Source: Pasteurella sp030783905 (GTDB lineage: Bacteria; Pseudomonadota; Gammaproteobacteria; Enterobacterales; Pasteurellaceae). From it: 64,000 nt of DNA. The stretch is from NCBI GenBank assembly GCA_051122655.1, contig CP182107.1, positions 186,001 to 250,000 on the forward strand. Direction: 5' to 3'. This document shows, one piece after another, positions 19,019 through 28,029 of the stretch (position 1 is its first letter; every line of letters begins with the position of its first letter). A model generated the notes under the pieces. That model did not search any database. It was given only the letters and a program-made list of their open reading frames with translations, and was not told the DNA's origin. The position numbers were made by a program, and so were the translations under genes.

Positions 19019-19426
19019 TTAATTGCCTAAACCCGCTTGCGCGTATGTATTTTCAATAAATTCAATTTTGTAACCATCGGGATCTTCGACAAACGCAATC
19101 ACGGTTTTTCCACCTTTCACCGGGCCTGGTTCCCGGGTGATTTTTCCGCCTGCTTGACGTACCGCATCACAGGTTGCATAAATATCATCAACGCCAATCG
19201 CAATATGACCATAAGCCGTACCCAGTTCGTATTCGGTCACTCCCCAGTTATAAGTTAATTCTAGCACCGATGCCTTATCTTCATCCTCATAACCAAGAAA
19301 TGCTAATGTGTAACGATACTCTGAATTTTCACTTGTACGCAGTAAACGCATACCTAAAACCTGCTGGTAAAACTGGATTGAACGCTCTAAATCTGTCACG
19401 CGTAACATTGTATGTAAAATTCGCAT
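19019..19426 (-). CDS. gloA: Lactoylglutathione lyase (glyoxalase I)
   Basis: The enzyme converts the methylglyoxal-glutathione hemithioacetal to S-lactoylglutathione. From the ATG at 19426 the protein is 135 residues, exactly the E. coli length. The four nickel ligands fall at His5, Glu56, His74 and Glu122, the same numbers as in E. coli GloA. GGGGGAACA precedes this ATG. The longer open frame to 19561 adds 45 residues with no family resemblance and runs into the neighbouring gene. Confidence 0.95.
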   Translation of the reverse strand: MRILHTMLRVTDLERSIQFYQQVLGMRLLRTSENSEYRYTLAFLGYEDEDKASVLELTYNWGVTEYELGTAYGHIAIGVDDIYATCDAVRQAGGKITREPGPVKGGKTVIAFVEDPDGYKIEFIENTYAQAGLGN

Positions 19427-19537
19427 TGTTCCCCCATTTTCCTTTTTACACACCGTAAAAATTTTGCCAAAATCACAAATGATTATGCCATAATCAACAT
19501 AAAAAATCATTATGTTCTCTACTAGAGGAGCGAGTAT

Positions 19538-22012
19538 ATGCAAAATACGACTTTGTTTCATTTATCTTGGCAAAAATATCTTACCCTCTTATTTCTTCTG
19601 CTAGGAACCGGTTTTTTTGCGAGTGGGGCGATTACTTGGATTGCGGCAAATTGGGACTATTTTTCTCGTTTTGAAAAGCTTTATGGGGTACAAGGTCTCT
19701 TTGGTCTGTCCGTCCTTTTAAGTCTCCTTTTTTATTACTATAAGGCGAAAAAAACGCATTCGACTTCTGTATTTTCCCTTGTTTTTGCCTTTCTTGCTGC
19801 GGTATTGCTTGGTGGCATCTTCGCGTTAATTGGACAAACGTATCAAACGGGTGCTGATCCTTGGGAACTTTTCGCCATTTGGTCTATTTGCCAAATTCCT
19901 TTTTTGCTGTTATTCCCTAATGTAGCAAGTGCCTTATTATTATTGGTCACGGCAAATGTCGCGTTATCTTTAGCGATTCCCCTACTCGGCGATGTCGTGT
20001 ACATGATGATTTTTTTAAATATACTGTTTCTCGTGGGTTATGAATATTTTGGTGAGCGGTTAAACGATGTGCATTGGCGTATTTTACCTAAGATCGTGTT
20101 GCTTATCTTAGTATATGCCTTTGTCTGGGTGTTGCTTATCAAAAATAGCGTATTGCTGTCGTGGTTATTGAGTGCTGGCCTTGTTTATTATTATAAAGAG
20201 CGTCGTTTTGACTTTTTTAATTTAATTGTCTTATTTCTTTATTTGGTAGTGAGCATTTGTACGAAAATGTTATTAATGTCAGGCGAGGATTTTCTATCTA
20301 GCCTGTTTTTGGTAACGATATTGGCATTTGGTGGCACGATTGGCGCGGTTATGACGCTAATTAAGTGGTTTAAGTGGCACAATCCAAACGCCTCTCGCGT
20401 CACTTGGCATATTTATCCACTTTTTATTGTATTAATGACATTTTGTACAGGCCTACTTTTGGTGACTTTATTTTTCTCATTTGGATTAGAAGACGAACAA
20501 GATCTTATTTATCCGAGTATTCTTTTTATCCTCCTTGCTTTAGTGATGCATTTTAGTCAAAAGGTAAAGACAGAGTGGTTTGATATCGCTATTGATATGA
20601 TCTTCGCCACAGGCTTTATTCTGTATTTTATTTTCTTCCTTTTTGATGGCGAAAATGGCATTTATCTTGCGCTGATGGCGATACTATCAGTCTTCGTCTA
20701 TTCATTGCGCCCGGCAAATTGGCTACGTTTCTTGATTGCTTCACTCTTTATTATCGCGTTTTTGGTTTACATTGGTTTTTTCCATTCTCGATGGGGGGGC
20801 TATTATGAAACTTATGTCGGACAATTTGTGTTATCTGCACAACAATGGGTGATTCTTGGCGGTTTGCTACTTTATTACTATTGTTCGTTAAGTGAGAAAA
20901 CTGCGCATACGATAAACCTATTACCCATTGCTTGGGCAATGTTGTTAGTTGGCTTAGCGATGAATCTTGATATCTTCACCCGTTGGACATTTCTTAGCTC
21001 GACACAACAAGCCTCAGCCCCTTCCGCTCTGGATGACTGGTTTCATGTCATTACTGGGTATTTTTTTACGGAGATAAATGCTGATGTTTGGTTGATGAAA
21101 AGTGTCTATTTATTGACATCAATTACGCCTATAGTCTTTTTTGTCTTATTAAGCCGACGTTTTGAGTTAGCTAAAGTGATGTATGTTGGTTTATTACTGA
21201 CATTTTTTGCACTTTGTCTAGGGTTTATTGCGGTGAATGAAACCTTAGCGTGTATTTCTTTGTTACTGTTGGCTTATTTAAGTGCGAGTCGTGTGTTATT
21301 TGCGCTAGCGGTTTTAGGCATTATCATCAATTTGAGCTATTACTATTATCTCTTGAGTATTCCTTTATTACATAAATCGTTCTTACTCATGGGAGTAGGC
21401 ATCGTTCTGGCGCTAGTCACATTTGTTTTATCACGTTATAACAAGGCACAACAGGCAATATTACAAGCTGAATCGCACAATACGCTTCAACCACAAACGA
21501 CGTTACGTAAAAAACTCAGTTTGACTGTGTTAGCAGCAGGTTTGATTGCCATTATCTCAAATTATACTATTCATAAATATGAAGATATTTTAGCGAATGG
21601 TGAGTCAATTATTTTAAAAACAGCACCCGTTGATCCGCGTTCCTTGATGCAAGGGGATTATATGACGTTGAACTATGAAATCTTGGCAGACATTGGTGAG
21701 GAATGGGAAAAAAATTTAGAAGAGGAAAAAACACAGTATTTTATTTATGCGTTGTTAAAACGAGATAGTCTAGGCATTGCAACCTTGTGTCGCCTTGAAA
21801 CCAAGGCCCCCACAACATTTGACGGATGTACACCAAATATCTATTTACCGATCAACGTGTCAATGTGGTGGCCACGTTTACCAAGCCAAGACTACTTTTT
21901 TGCCGAAGGAAAAGGTGAATATTATGCACAAGCTGAGTATGCCGAATATCGCTTTAAAGGCGGAAAAGCATTACTTTTCCGTTTATTGGACAAGAACTTA
22001 AAGGCGTTATAA
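19538..22012 (+). CDS. Large membrane protein with DUF2157, DUF4401 and GDYXXLXY domains
   Basis: An 824-residue protein of unknown function. The N-terminus (to about residue 150) looks like DUF2157: GSGAITWIAANWD-type opening and ALIGQTYQTGADPWELF. A middle of many hydrophobic helices (DUF4401-like) follows. The C-terminus (from about 665) is the GDYXXLXY domain, with one membrane helix and then DPRSLMQGDYMTLNY around residues 697-711. In other bacteria these parts are often separate adjacent genes; here they are one polypeptide. It is divergent from gloA and convergent with cmoA. Domain calls are by motif memory. Confidence 0.75.
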   Translation: MQNTTLFHLSWQKYLTLLFLLLGTGFFASGAITWIAANWDYFSRFEKLYGVQGLFGLSVLLSLLFYYYKAKKTHSTSVFSLVFAFLAAVLLGGIFALIGQTYQTGADPWELFAIWSICQIPFLLLFPNVASALLLLVTANVALSLAIPLLGDVVYMMIFLNILFLVGYEYFGERLNDVHWRILPKIVLLILVYAFVWVLLIKNSVLLSWLLSAGLVYYYKERRFDFFNLIVLFLYLVVSICTKMLLMSGEDFLSSLFLVTILAFGGTIGAVMTLIKWFKWHNPNASRVTWHIYPLFIVLMTFCTGLLLVTLFFSFGLEDEQDLIYPSILFILLALVMHFSQKVKTEWFDIAIDMIFATGFILYFIFFLFDGENGIYLALMAILSVFVYSLRPANWLRFLIASLFIIAFLVYIGFFHSRWGGYYETYVGQFVLSAQQWVILGGLLLYYYCSLSEKTAHTINLLPIAWAMLLVGLAMNLDIFTRWTFLSSTQQASAPSALDDWFHVITGYFFTEINADVWLMKSVYLLTSITPIVFFVLLSRRFELAKVMYVGLLLTFFALCLGFIAVNETLACISLLLLAYLSASRVLFALAVLGIIINLSYYYYLLSIPLLHKSFLLMGVGIVLALVTFVLSRYNKAQQAILQAESHNTLQPQTTLRKKLSLTVLAAGLIAIISNYTIHKYEDILANGESIILKTAPVDPRSLMQGDYMTLNYEILADIGEEWEKNLEEEKTQYFIYALLKRDSLGIATLCRLETKAPTTFDGCTPNIYLPINVSMWWPRLPSQDYFFAEGKGEYYAQAEYAEYRFKGGKALLFRLLDKNLKAL

Positions 22013-22015
22013 AAC

Positions 22016-22041
22016 AAAAGGCGGGATTAACCGCCTTTATA
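22016..22041. terminator. Bidirectional terminator between the DUF2157 gene and cmoA
   Basis: A stem AAAGGCGG/CCGCCTTT with a GATTAA loop, placed between two converging genes. Confidence 0.75.
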
Positions 22042-22052
22042 TTCAATCAGCT

Positions 22053-22778
22053 TTATTTGACGGCGATCATTGAACCAAAATTAAAGCACTGGAACCACAG
22101 TTCTACTTGTTGAAAACCGACTTCTGCTAAACGTGCTTTGTGGGTTTGGATACTGTCCGTACGCATCACATTCTCAAGTGCGGTGCGTTTTTGGCTGACT
22201 TCAAGCTCACTATAGCCATTCGCTCGCTTGAATTGGTGATGTAGATCGATCAACAATTCATTGATGTTCTCATTTTCAAAACGGAATTTTTCGGATAACA
22301 CCAAAACCCCATTAGGGTTCAAACCTTGATAAATCTTGCTTAATAACGCTTTACGATCTTCAGGGGGAAGAAATTGTAAGGTGAAATTTAAAATGACCAT
22401 TGATGCATTTTCAATATGGATATGGCGTATATCATCACAAATAATCTCCACCGGTATTGCACTTTGATAAGCATTAACATGCTGACGGCAACGTTCGACC
22501 ATGGGGTGAGAATTATCGACGCCAATAATTTTTACCCCAACTTGATTGATATGACGACGTGCTGACAGTGTTGCAGCACCACGGGAGCAGCCTAAATCAT
22601 ACACACAACTATTTGGCGTGACAAAACGTGATGCTAACATCCCAATGGCGGTAATGATATTGGTATAGCCAGGAATAGAGCGTTGGATCATGTCAGGAAA
22701 GACTTCAGCCACGCTTTCATCAAAGGTAAAGTCCCCCAACTTAGCAATGGGGGCAGAGAATAGAGTATCTTTGCTCAT
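22053..22778 (-). CDS. cmoA: Carboxy-S-adenosylmethionine synthase
   Basis: The enzyme turns SAM and prephenate into carboxy-SAM, used by CmoB to modify U34 of several tRNAs. The sequence is highly conserved: FTFDESVAEVFPDMIQRS near residue 17, then the SAM-binding motif VYDLGCSRGAATLSARR (about 59-75) and NFTLQFLPPEDR. Length 241 fits. cmoB is not in the window. Confidence 0.95.
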   Translation of the reverse strand: MSKDTLFSAPIAKLGDFTFDESVAEVFPDMIQRSIPGYTNIITAIGMLASRFVTPNSCVYDLGCSRGAATLSARRHINQVGVKIIGVDNSHPMVERCRQHVNAYQSAIPVEIICDDIRHIHIENASMVILNFTLQFLPPEDRKALLSKIYQGLNPNGVLVLSEKFRFENENINELLIDLHHQFKRANGYSELEVSQKRTALENVMRTDSIQTHKARLAEVGFQQVELWFQCFNFGSMIAVK

Positions 22779-22799
22779 AATGTTTTAAAGACAGAGAAA

Positions 22800-22808
22800 A
22801 AGTGCGGT
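22800..22808 (+). repeat. Uptake signal sequence between cmoA and the ICMT-like gene
   Basis: An exact AAGTGCGGT followed by an AT-rich stretch (CATTTT), the typical extended form, in the gap between two minus-strand genes. Confidence 0.8.
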
Positions 22809-22843
22809 CATTTTAGAAGAAGTTTCGAGCTATCACAAATAAA

Positions 22844-23362
22844 TTATGCTTTTGAAAATAAATGTGCCATAGCTGTTTCTTCTTGTTTAATACGCACGGC
22901 TAAGATAACTAAATAAATAGGTAAACCAATCAGAGCAGTATATTTAGCTTGGCAGAAGAGTGATAAACCAATTAATTCAGGAAGAATGTTTAAGAAATAA
23001 TTCGGGTGACGGACGTATTTAAACAAGAAAGAGGTGTTGATTCGATGTTCAGGTAAAATGTAAAGTTTGACTGTCCAAATTTCTTTCAATTCATAAATCA
23101 CATAAAAGAGCATGGCAATTGCAAAGACTAAAATGGCTAAGCCAATTTGAGATGTGCTATTGAATGGTGTGTGTTGCATGTTAGCCTCAATAATAGCAGC
23201 AAAATAAAATACAACATGGGCAATGGATAAGAGCGTGGAATTGCGTTTCCCATATTGTATCGCACCTTTGGCGATGAGGGCTTTTTCATGGCGGATAGAA
23301 ATAGACAGACTATAAAAACGGATTGCTAAAATCAAAGCAAAAGTGATATTGATCAATAACAT
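22844..23362 (-). CDS. ICMT-like (isoprenylcysteine methyltransferase family) membrane protein
   Basis: A 172-residue integral membrane protein with about five hydrophobic helices. KYVRHPNYFLNILPEL (about residues 113-128) matches the 'RHPNY' SAM-binding core of the ICMT/PEMT methyltransferase superfamily, and the terminal RIKQEETAM resembles its 'E-x-x-L' end. Bacterial members act on diverse or unknown substrates; protein prenyl-cysteine methylation is unlikely in this organism. The true substrate is unknown. Confidence 0.65.
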   Translation of the reverse strand: MLLINITFALILAIRFYSLSISIRHEKALIAKGAIQYGKRNSTLLSIAHVVFYFAAIIEANMQHTPFNSTSQIGLAILVFAIAMLFYVIYELKEIWTVKLYILPEHRINTSFLFKYVRHPNYFLNILPELIGLSLFCQAKYTALIGLPIYLVILAVRIKQEETAMAHLFSKA

Positions 23363-23579
23363 GTTGTTATCCTTAACTAAGTGATTTCCAATAAAGTGAC
23401 GTAATATAACAAAAAATCTGAACCGTTGGCAGTTAAACGCGATCTTATTTTAAACATTCCTTCATTTTCTTTGCATTGTTGTTTGATTTATAAGCATAAA
23501 TAACCTTTTTATCTCTCTTGGTTTTCCGCTATAATTGAGCGAATTTTTGAACATAATGAAGAGCAGAAAGGATTTTTCA

Positions 23580-25346
23580 ATGATGCGTACACACTATTGC
23601 GGTGCATTAAACCGTAACAATATCGGACAAGAAGTAACATTAAGTGGTTGGGTACATCGTCGCCGTGATTTAGGTGGATTGATTTTTATTGATATGCGTG
23701 ATCGTGAAGGTATCGTGCAAGTGTGTTTCGATCCGAGGTTCCAAGCTGCGCTGACTACCGCGGCGAGTTTACGCAATGAGTTTTGTATTCAAATTAAAGG
23801 TGATGTGATCGCGCGTCCCGATAATCAAATCAACAAAAATATGGCAACAGGGGAAGTAGAAGTGTTAGCCAAAACACTCTCTATTTATAACAGTGCAGAG
23901 CCATTACCCCTCGACTTTAATCAAAACAATACTGAAGAGCAACGTTTAAAATACCGCTATTTAGATTTACGTCGTCCAGAAATGGCACAACGCTTAAAAA
24001 CGCGTGCCAAAATTACCAGCTTTGTGCGCCGTTTTATGGACGAACAGGGATTTTTGGATATGGAAACCCCGATGTTAACCAAAGCGACACCAGAAGGGGC
24101 GCGTGACTATTTGGTCCCTAGCCGTGTCCATAAGGGGAAATTCTATGCGTTACCGCAATCACCACAGTTATTTAAGCAATTGTTAATGATGTCTGGTTTT
24201 GACCGTTATTACCAAATTGTAAAATGCTTCCGTGATGAAGATTTACGTGCAGATCGTCAGCCAGAATTTACCCAAATCGATGTGGAAACCTCGTTCTTAA
24301 CTGCACCAGAAGTGCGTGACATCATGGAAAAAATGGTACGTGGTTTATGGCAAGAGATTATTGGCGTGGATTTAGGGCAATTCCCAGTGATGACCTTTGC
24401 AGAAGCAATGCGTCGTTTTGGCTCAGATAAACCTGATTTACGTAACCCATTAGAGATGGTCGATGTCGCGGATTTATTAAAAGACGTTGAGTTTAAAGTA
24501 TTCAGTGGACCAGCTAACGATCCAAATGGTCGTATTGCGGTTATTCGTGTACCAAATGGGACACAGATTACCCGTAAACAAATTGATGAATACACTCAAT
24601 TTGTCGCAATTTATGGTGCAAAAGGGTTGGCTTGGTTGAAAGTCAATGATCTTGCCGCGGGTATGGAAGGGGTACAAAGCCCAATTGCCAAATTCTTATC
24701 TGAAGATGTATTAAAAAACCTGCTAGAACGCGTGCAAGCACAAAATGGCGATATTCTGTTCTTCGGTGCGGATAGCTACAAAGTGGCGACTGACGCCATG
24801 GGCGCATTACGCTTGAAATTAGGTCGCGATTTAGGACTAACGAAATTAGATGAATGGCAACCCCTTTGGGTAATTGATTTCCCAATGTTTGAGCGTGATG
24901 ATGAAGGTGGTCTAGCGGCAATGCACCATCCCTTTACCTCACCAAAAGATTTTACCCCAGCACAATTAGAAGCTGATCCAACGTCAGCGGTTGCTAATGC
25001 TTACGACATGGTGATTAATGGTTATGAAGTGGGTGGGGGATCGGTGCGTATTTTCGACCCGAACATGCAACAAACGGTATTCCGTATTTTAGGGATTAAT
25101 GAAACAGAACAACGCGAAAAATTTGGTTTCTTATTGGACGCGTTAAAATTTGGTACACCACCACATGCAGGTTTAGCTTTTGGTTTAGATCGTTTAACTA
25201 TGTTATTGACTGGAACAGACAATATCCGTGATGTCATTGCGTTCCCAAAAACTACCGCCGCAGCCTGTTTAATGACTGAAGCGCCAAGTTTTGCTAATCC
25301 ACAAGCATTGAATGAGCTGTCAGTGCAAGTAATTAAATCTGAATAA
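23580..25346 (+). CDS. aspS: Aspartyl-tRNA synthetase
   Basis: A class IIb synthetase of 588 residues that charges tRNA-Asp. It has the N-terminal OB-fold anticodon domain (GWVHRRRDLGGLIFIDMRDR), motif 2 CFRDEDLRADRQPEFTQ, the bacterial GAD insertion in the middle, and motif 3 GLAFGLDRL. The frame opens at 23535, but the family begins with MRTHYCG or MMRTHYCG, preceded here by AGAAAGGA, so the start is 23580 or 23583. It heads the aspS-nudB-yebC-ruvCAB neighbourhood. Confidence 0.96.
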   Translation: MMRTHYCGALNRNNIGQEVTLSGWVHRRRDLGGLIFIDMRDREGIVQVCFDPRFQAALTTAASLRNEFCIQIKGDVIARPDNQINKNMATGEVEVLAKTLSIYNSAEPLPLDFNQNNTEEQRLKYRYLDLRRPEMAQRLKTRAKITSFVRRFMDEQGFLDMETPMLTKATPEGARDYLVPSRVHKGKFYALPQSPQLFKQLLMMSGFDRYYQIVKCFRDEDLRADRQPEFTQIDVETSFLTAPEVRDIMEKMVRGLWQEIIGVDLGQFPVMTFAEAMRRFGSDKPDLRNPLEMVDVADLLKDVEFKVFSGPANDPNGRIAVIRVPNGTQITRKQIDEYTQFVAIYGAKGLAWLKVNDLAAGMEGVQSPIAKFLSEDVLKNLLERVQAQNGDILFFGADSYKVATDAMGALRLKLGRDLGLTKLDEWQPLWVIDFPMFERDDEGGLAAMHHPFTSPKDFTPAQLEADPTSAVANAYDMVINGYEVGGGSVRIFDPNMQQTVFRILGINETEQREKFGFLLDALKFGTPPHAGLAFGLDRLTMLLTGTDNIRDVIAFPKTTAAACLMTEAPSFANPQALNELSVQVIKSE

Positions 25347-25353
25347 AGTTTAT

Positions 25354-25385
25354 AAAAGGTGCGGTTAAAATTAACGGCACCTTTT
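25354..25385 (+). terminator. Terminator after aspS
   Basis: An outer stem AAAAGGTGC/GCACCTTTT with an inner GTTAA/TTAAC stem, eight bases past the aspS stop. The T-run is short. Confidence 0.7.
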
Positions 25386-25410
25386 CATGTAAATTTATTG
25401 GGAGGTAATT

Positions 25411-26196
25411 ATGCGTTATGCTATCTTATTGATTCCTATATTTTTATTAATATCATGCTTTGATAAGCTACCATTCCTGAAAGTAAATAATACCTCTCAA
25501 TCCTCGCATAACACGATTGCTATCCAGTCCGATTTTTCTATTTTAGCTCAACGTTTTCAGTGTGTTAACGTGAAGCTTGATGTGGGTTCAACAGAAGAAC
25601 ATTGTGCGAATTTAAGTTTGATATCACAGAAAACAAATGTTGATTGGCTCAATGAGTTTTTGGATAACCTTACTTTAAGTATATTGCTAGAAAGTAAATC
25701 CGCGGAACAAAGTATCGAGCAGCTCGTACAAAAATGGTTTAATGATGTGCTGCCAGAATTAGAGCTTAATCAAAGTTGGGATTATTCTCGTGAGATTCAT
25801 TTTATTGGACAACGTGAGCAGTTGGCGACCTTTTCTGTGATCACGAGCTACTATACTGGTGGGGCGCATGGAATGTATGATACCCGGTTTTTAAATATTG
25901 ATTTAACCAATAAACAAATTTATACCTTAGACGATATTCTTGTTTCACCTGATAAACGTTATCAGTTAGTGGAATTATTACGTGAAGCGAATATTGCACG
26001 TTTAAAAACCTTGGGGATTTCTGACTTTTCTATGCATGATGAACTTGAGCTGACGGATAATTTTGTCTTCACTATTAATGGCTTAACATTCCGTTATCCG
26101 GTTTATACATTAGGTTCTTATGTCGATGGTGAAATTGATTTAGTGCTTCCTTATCGTCAGTTAAAGAACATTATTAAACCTGAACTATTCTATTAA
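25411..26196 (+). CDS. DUF3298-domain lipoprotein
   Basis: A 261-residue predicted lipoprotein with lipobox LISC (Cys16). The C-terminal half has the DUF3298 (RsiV-like) hallmark YTGGAHGMYDTRFLNID (about residues 149-165), then a segment with 'TLDDIL' and the terminal EIDLVLPY. Related domains bind lysozyme in Bacillus RsiV, but no sigma factor is nearby and the function here is unknown. GGAGG precedes the ATG. It sits between aspS and nudB, an insertion relative to the H. influenzae order as I recall it. Confidence 0.65.
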   Translation: MRYAILLIPIFLLISCFDKLPFLKVNNTSQSSHNTIAIQSDFSILAQRFQCVNVKLDVGSTEEHCANLSLISQKTNVDWLNEFLDNLTLSILLESKSAEQSIEQLVQKWFNDVLPELELNQSWDYSREIHFIGQREQLATFSVITSYYTGGAHGMYDTRFLNIDLTNKQIYTLDDILVSPDKRYQLVELLREANIARLKTLGISDFSMHDELELTDNFVFTINGLTFRYPVYTLGSYVDGEIDLVLPYRQLKNIIKPELFY

Positions 26197-26206
26197 TGGC
26201 ATAAAA

Positions 26207-26725
26207 ATGTATAAGAATCCCCATAGTGTGTTAGTGGTCATCTTTTGTTATCGCACGCAACGTGTTCTGATGTTACAGCGACAAGATGACCCGACATTTT
26301 GGCAATCTGTCACAGGTTCTTTATCGTTCAATGAGTCACCAAGACAAACAGCGATAAGGGAAGTGAAAGAAGAAGTCGGGATTGATATTCAGTCAGAATG
26401 TTTAGCACTTTTTGATTGTGATGAACGGATAGAATTTGAAATTTTTCCCCATTTCCGCTATAAATACGCACCGAATGTCACACATTGTCTTGAACATTGG
26501 TTTTTGCTAGGGCTTGCAGAGGAAAGACAGCCCCATTTAACAGAGCATATTGCTTTTCAATGGCTACCTGCAGATAAGGCAGCGATGTTGACCAAATCAT
26601 GGAACAATCGAGCATTAATCGAAAAGTATTTAGTAAAACAACAATTGGATAGTGACATATTACTGAAAATATCTAACGAGTATAATTATTTAATAAAGAA
26701 GGAAATTGAGAATGGCAGGTCATAG
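26207..26725 (+). CDS. nudB: Dihydroneopterin triphosphate diphosphatase
   Basis: A Nudix hydrolase of folate synthesis that removes pyrophosphate from dihydroneopterin triphosphate. The Nudix box runs from Gly37 to Asp60 with Glu43, Arg51, Glu52, Glu55, Glu56 and Gly58 in place. Length is 172; E. coli NudB has 150, the extra being a C-terminal tail. The stop lies 14 bases inside yebC, so the two genes overlap and are probably one operon. Confidence 0.85.
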   Translation: MYKNPHSVLVVIFCYRTQRVLMLQRQDDPTFWQSVTGSLSFNESPRQTAIREVKEEVGIDIQSECLALFDCDERIEFEIFPHFRYKYAPNVTHCLEHWFLLGLAEERQPHLTEHIAFQWLPADKAAMLTKSWNNRALIEKYLVKQQLDSDILLKISNEYNYLIKKEIENGRS

Positions 26726-27452
26726 TAAGTGGGCTAACATTAAACACCGTAAAGCGGCACAAGATGCACAACGTGGCAAAATTTTTACAAAGTTAATTCG
26801 TGAATTGGTGACTGCAGCGAAGTTAGGTGGTGGAGATGTCAATGCAAACCCGCGTTTACGTACTGCGGTAGATAAAGCCTTATCAAGTAATATGACGCGT
26901 GATACCATTAACCGTGCAATTGAGCGTGGTGTGGGAGGCGGTGATGACACTAACATGGAAACCAAAATCTATGAAGGATATGGCCCTGGTGGTACAGCTG
27001 TGATGGTGGAATGTTTAAGTGATAATGCGAACCGTACAATTTCACAAGTACGCCCAAGTTTTACAAAATGTGGCGGTAACTTAGGGACTGAAGGGTCTGT
27101 TGGTTATTTATTCAGCAAAAAAGGGTTAATTTTAATTACTTCTGGTGATGAAGATGTTATCATGGATGCCGCAATTGAAGCCGGTGCCGATGATGTACAA
27201 GCTCAAGAAGATGGCAGTTTTGAAGTTTATACTGCTTGGGAAGAACTGGGGGCTGTCCGTGATGCGATTGAATCTGCAGGGATTAAAATTGACAATGCCG
27301 AAGTTACCATGATTCCGTCTACGACCGTTGAACTTGATGCGGAAACTGCACCGAAATTGTTGAAACTGATTGATATGCTAGAAGATTGTGATGATGTACA
27401 AAATGTCTATCATAATGGCGAAATCAGTGATGAAATAGCGGCTATGCTATAG
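26712..27452 (+). CDS. yebC: YebC/TACO1-family protein
   Basis: A conserved 246-residue protein, of a family described as DNA-binding regulators and, more recently, as ribosome-associated factors helping translation of proline stretches. The N-terminus MAGHSKWANIKHRKAAQD and the GYGPGGTAVMVE and GGNLGTEGSVGY blocks are diagnostic. The TTG at 26706 would add two residues; the ATG at 26712 is the family start and is preceded by AAGGAAATTGAG. It overlaps nudB. Confidence 0.93.
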   Translation: MAGHSKWANIKHRKAAQDAQRGKIFTKLIRELVTAAKLGGGDVNANPRLRTAVDKALSSNMTRDTINRAIERGVGGGDDTNMETKIYEGYGPGGTAVMVECLSDNANRTISQVRPSFTKCGGNLGTEGSVGYLFSKKGLILITSGDEDVIMDAAIEAGADDVQAQEDGSFEVYTAWEELGAVRDAIESAGIKIDNAEVTMIPSTTVELDAETAPKLLKLIDMLEDCDDVQNVYHNGEISDEIAAML

Positions 27453-27458
27453 ATTATT

Positions 27459-27483
27459 CTATTAAATACAAGGTATTTAATAG
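27459..27483 (+). terminator. AT-rich hairpin after yebC
   Basis: A perfect 11-pair stem CTATTAAATAC/GTATTTAATAG with a 3-base loop, then TGATTTT, just after the yebC stop. A weak terminator at best. Confidence 0.5.
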
Positions 27484-27537
27484 TGATTTTACCGATTGTA
27501 TTATGCATACAATTGATCATTTATTTTAGGAGAACTT

Positions 27538-27948
27538 ATGAAATTCACTCAACTTTTTGCAAGCTTAATGGTTGCTGGTGCATTAACAGCCTGTGCACAG
27601 AATGGTACAGACATGAACAAAGCGATGGCGATGAAATCATCTGAGCCAACATTTGAAACCGCAGCTTATTTTTGTGATGTGAAAGGTAGGAAAAATCAAG
27701 TCGTTTCAGCAACGTATGCATTTGTTAACGGTAAAGCAGATAGCGCAACAGTCACAATTAATCGCAAAGTTGTTGGTCAGGAAATGAAACTTGATAGCAG
27801 TTACCAAGATGGCGTGCGTTTTGTAGAAGGCAACAAAGTTTGGTCATTAGATAATGGCTTTGCAGCAAGCACTGTGAGCACAACTGCGGCAGTAATGTTT
27901 ACTGATAACAACAAAATCTTAGCTAAAAATTGTACTAACGCAAACTAA
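27538..27948 (+). CDS. Small lipoprotein, possibly MliC/ACP-like
   Basis: A 136-residue predicted lipoprotein (lipobox LTAC, Cys19). The mature part has two further cysteines (AAYFCDVKG and LAKNCT) that could bridge a small beta-barrel. The layout 'Y-x-C ... A-T-V-T-I ... G-x-x-W-S ... C' recalls the MliC lysozyme-inhibitor and ACP adhesin families, but this is a weak likeness. GGAGAA precedes the ATG. It stands alone between yebC and ruvC. Confidence 0.55.
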   Translation: MKFTQLFASLMVAGALTACAQNGTDMNKAMAMKSSEPTFETAAYFCDVKGRKNQVVSATYAFVNGKADSATVTINRKVVGQEMKLDSSYQDGVRFVEGNKVWSLDNGFAASTVSTTAAVMFTDNNKILAKNCTNAN

Positions 27949-27966
27949 TGAGCGTTAGCAATTTTT
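27935..27966 (+). terminator. Terminator overlapping the end of the small lipoprotein gene
   Basis: A stem CTAACGC/GCGTTAG spans the stop codon and is followed by CAATTTTTC. Confidence 0.75.
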
Positions 27967-28029
27967 CTTCATAGATAAAAATAATGGATTTACAGTAAAA
28001 TGTAGATCCATTTATTTTTGAGGCAAGGC

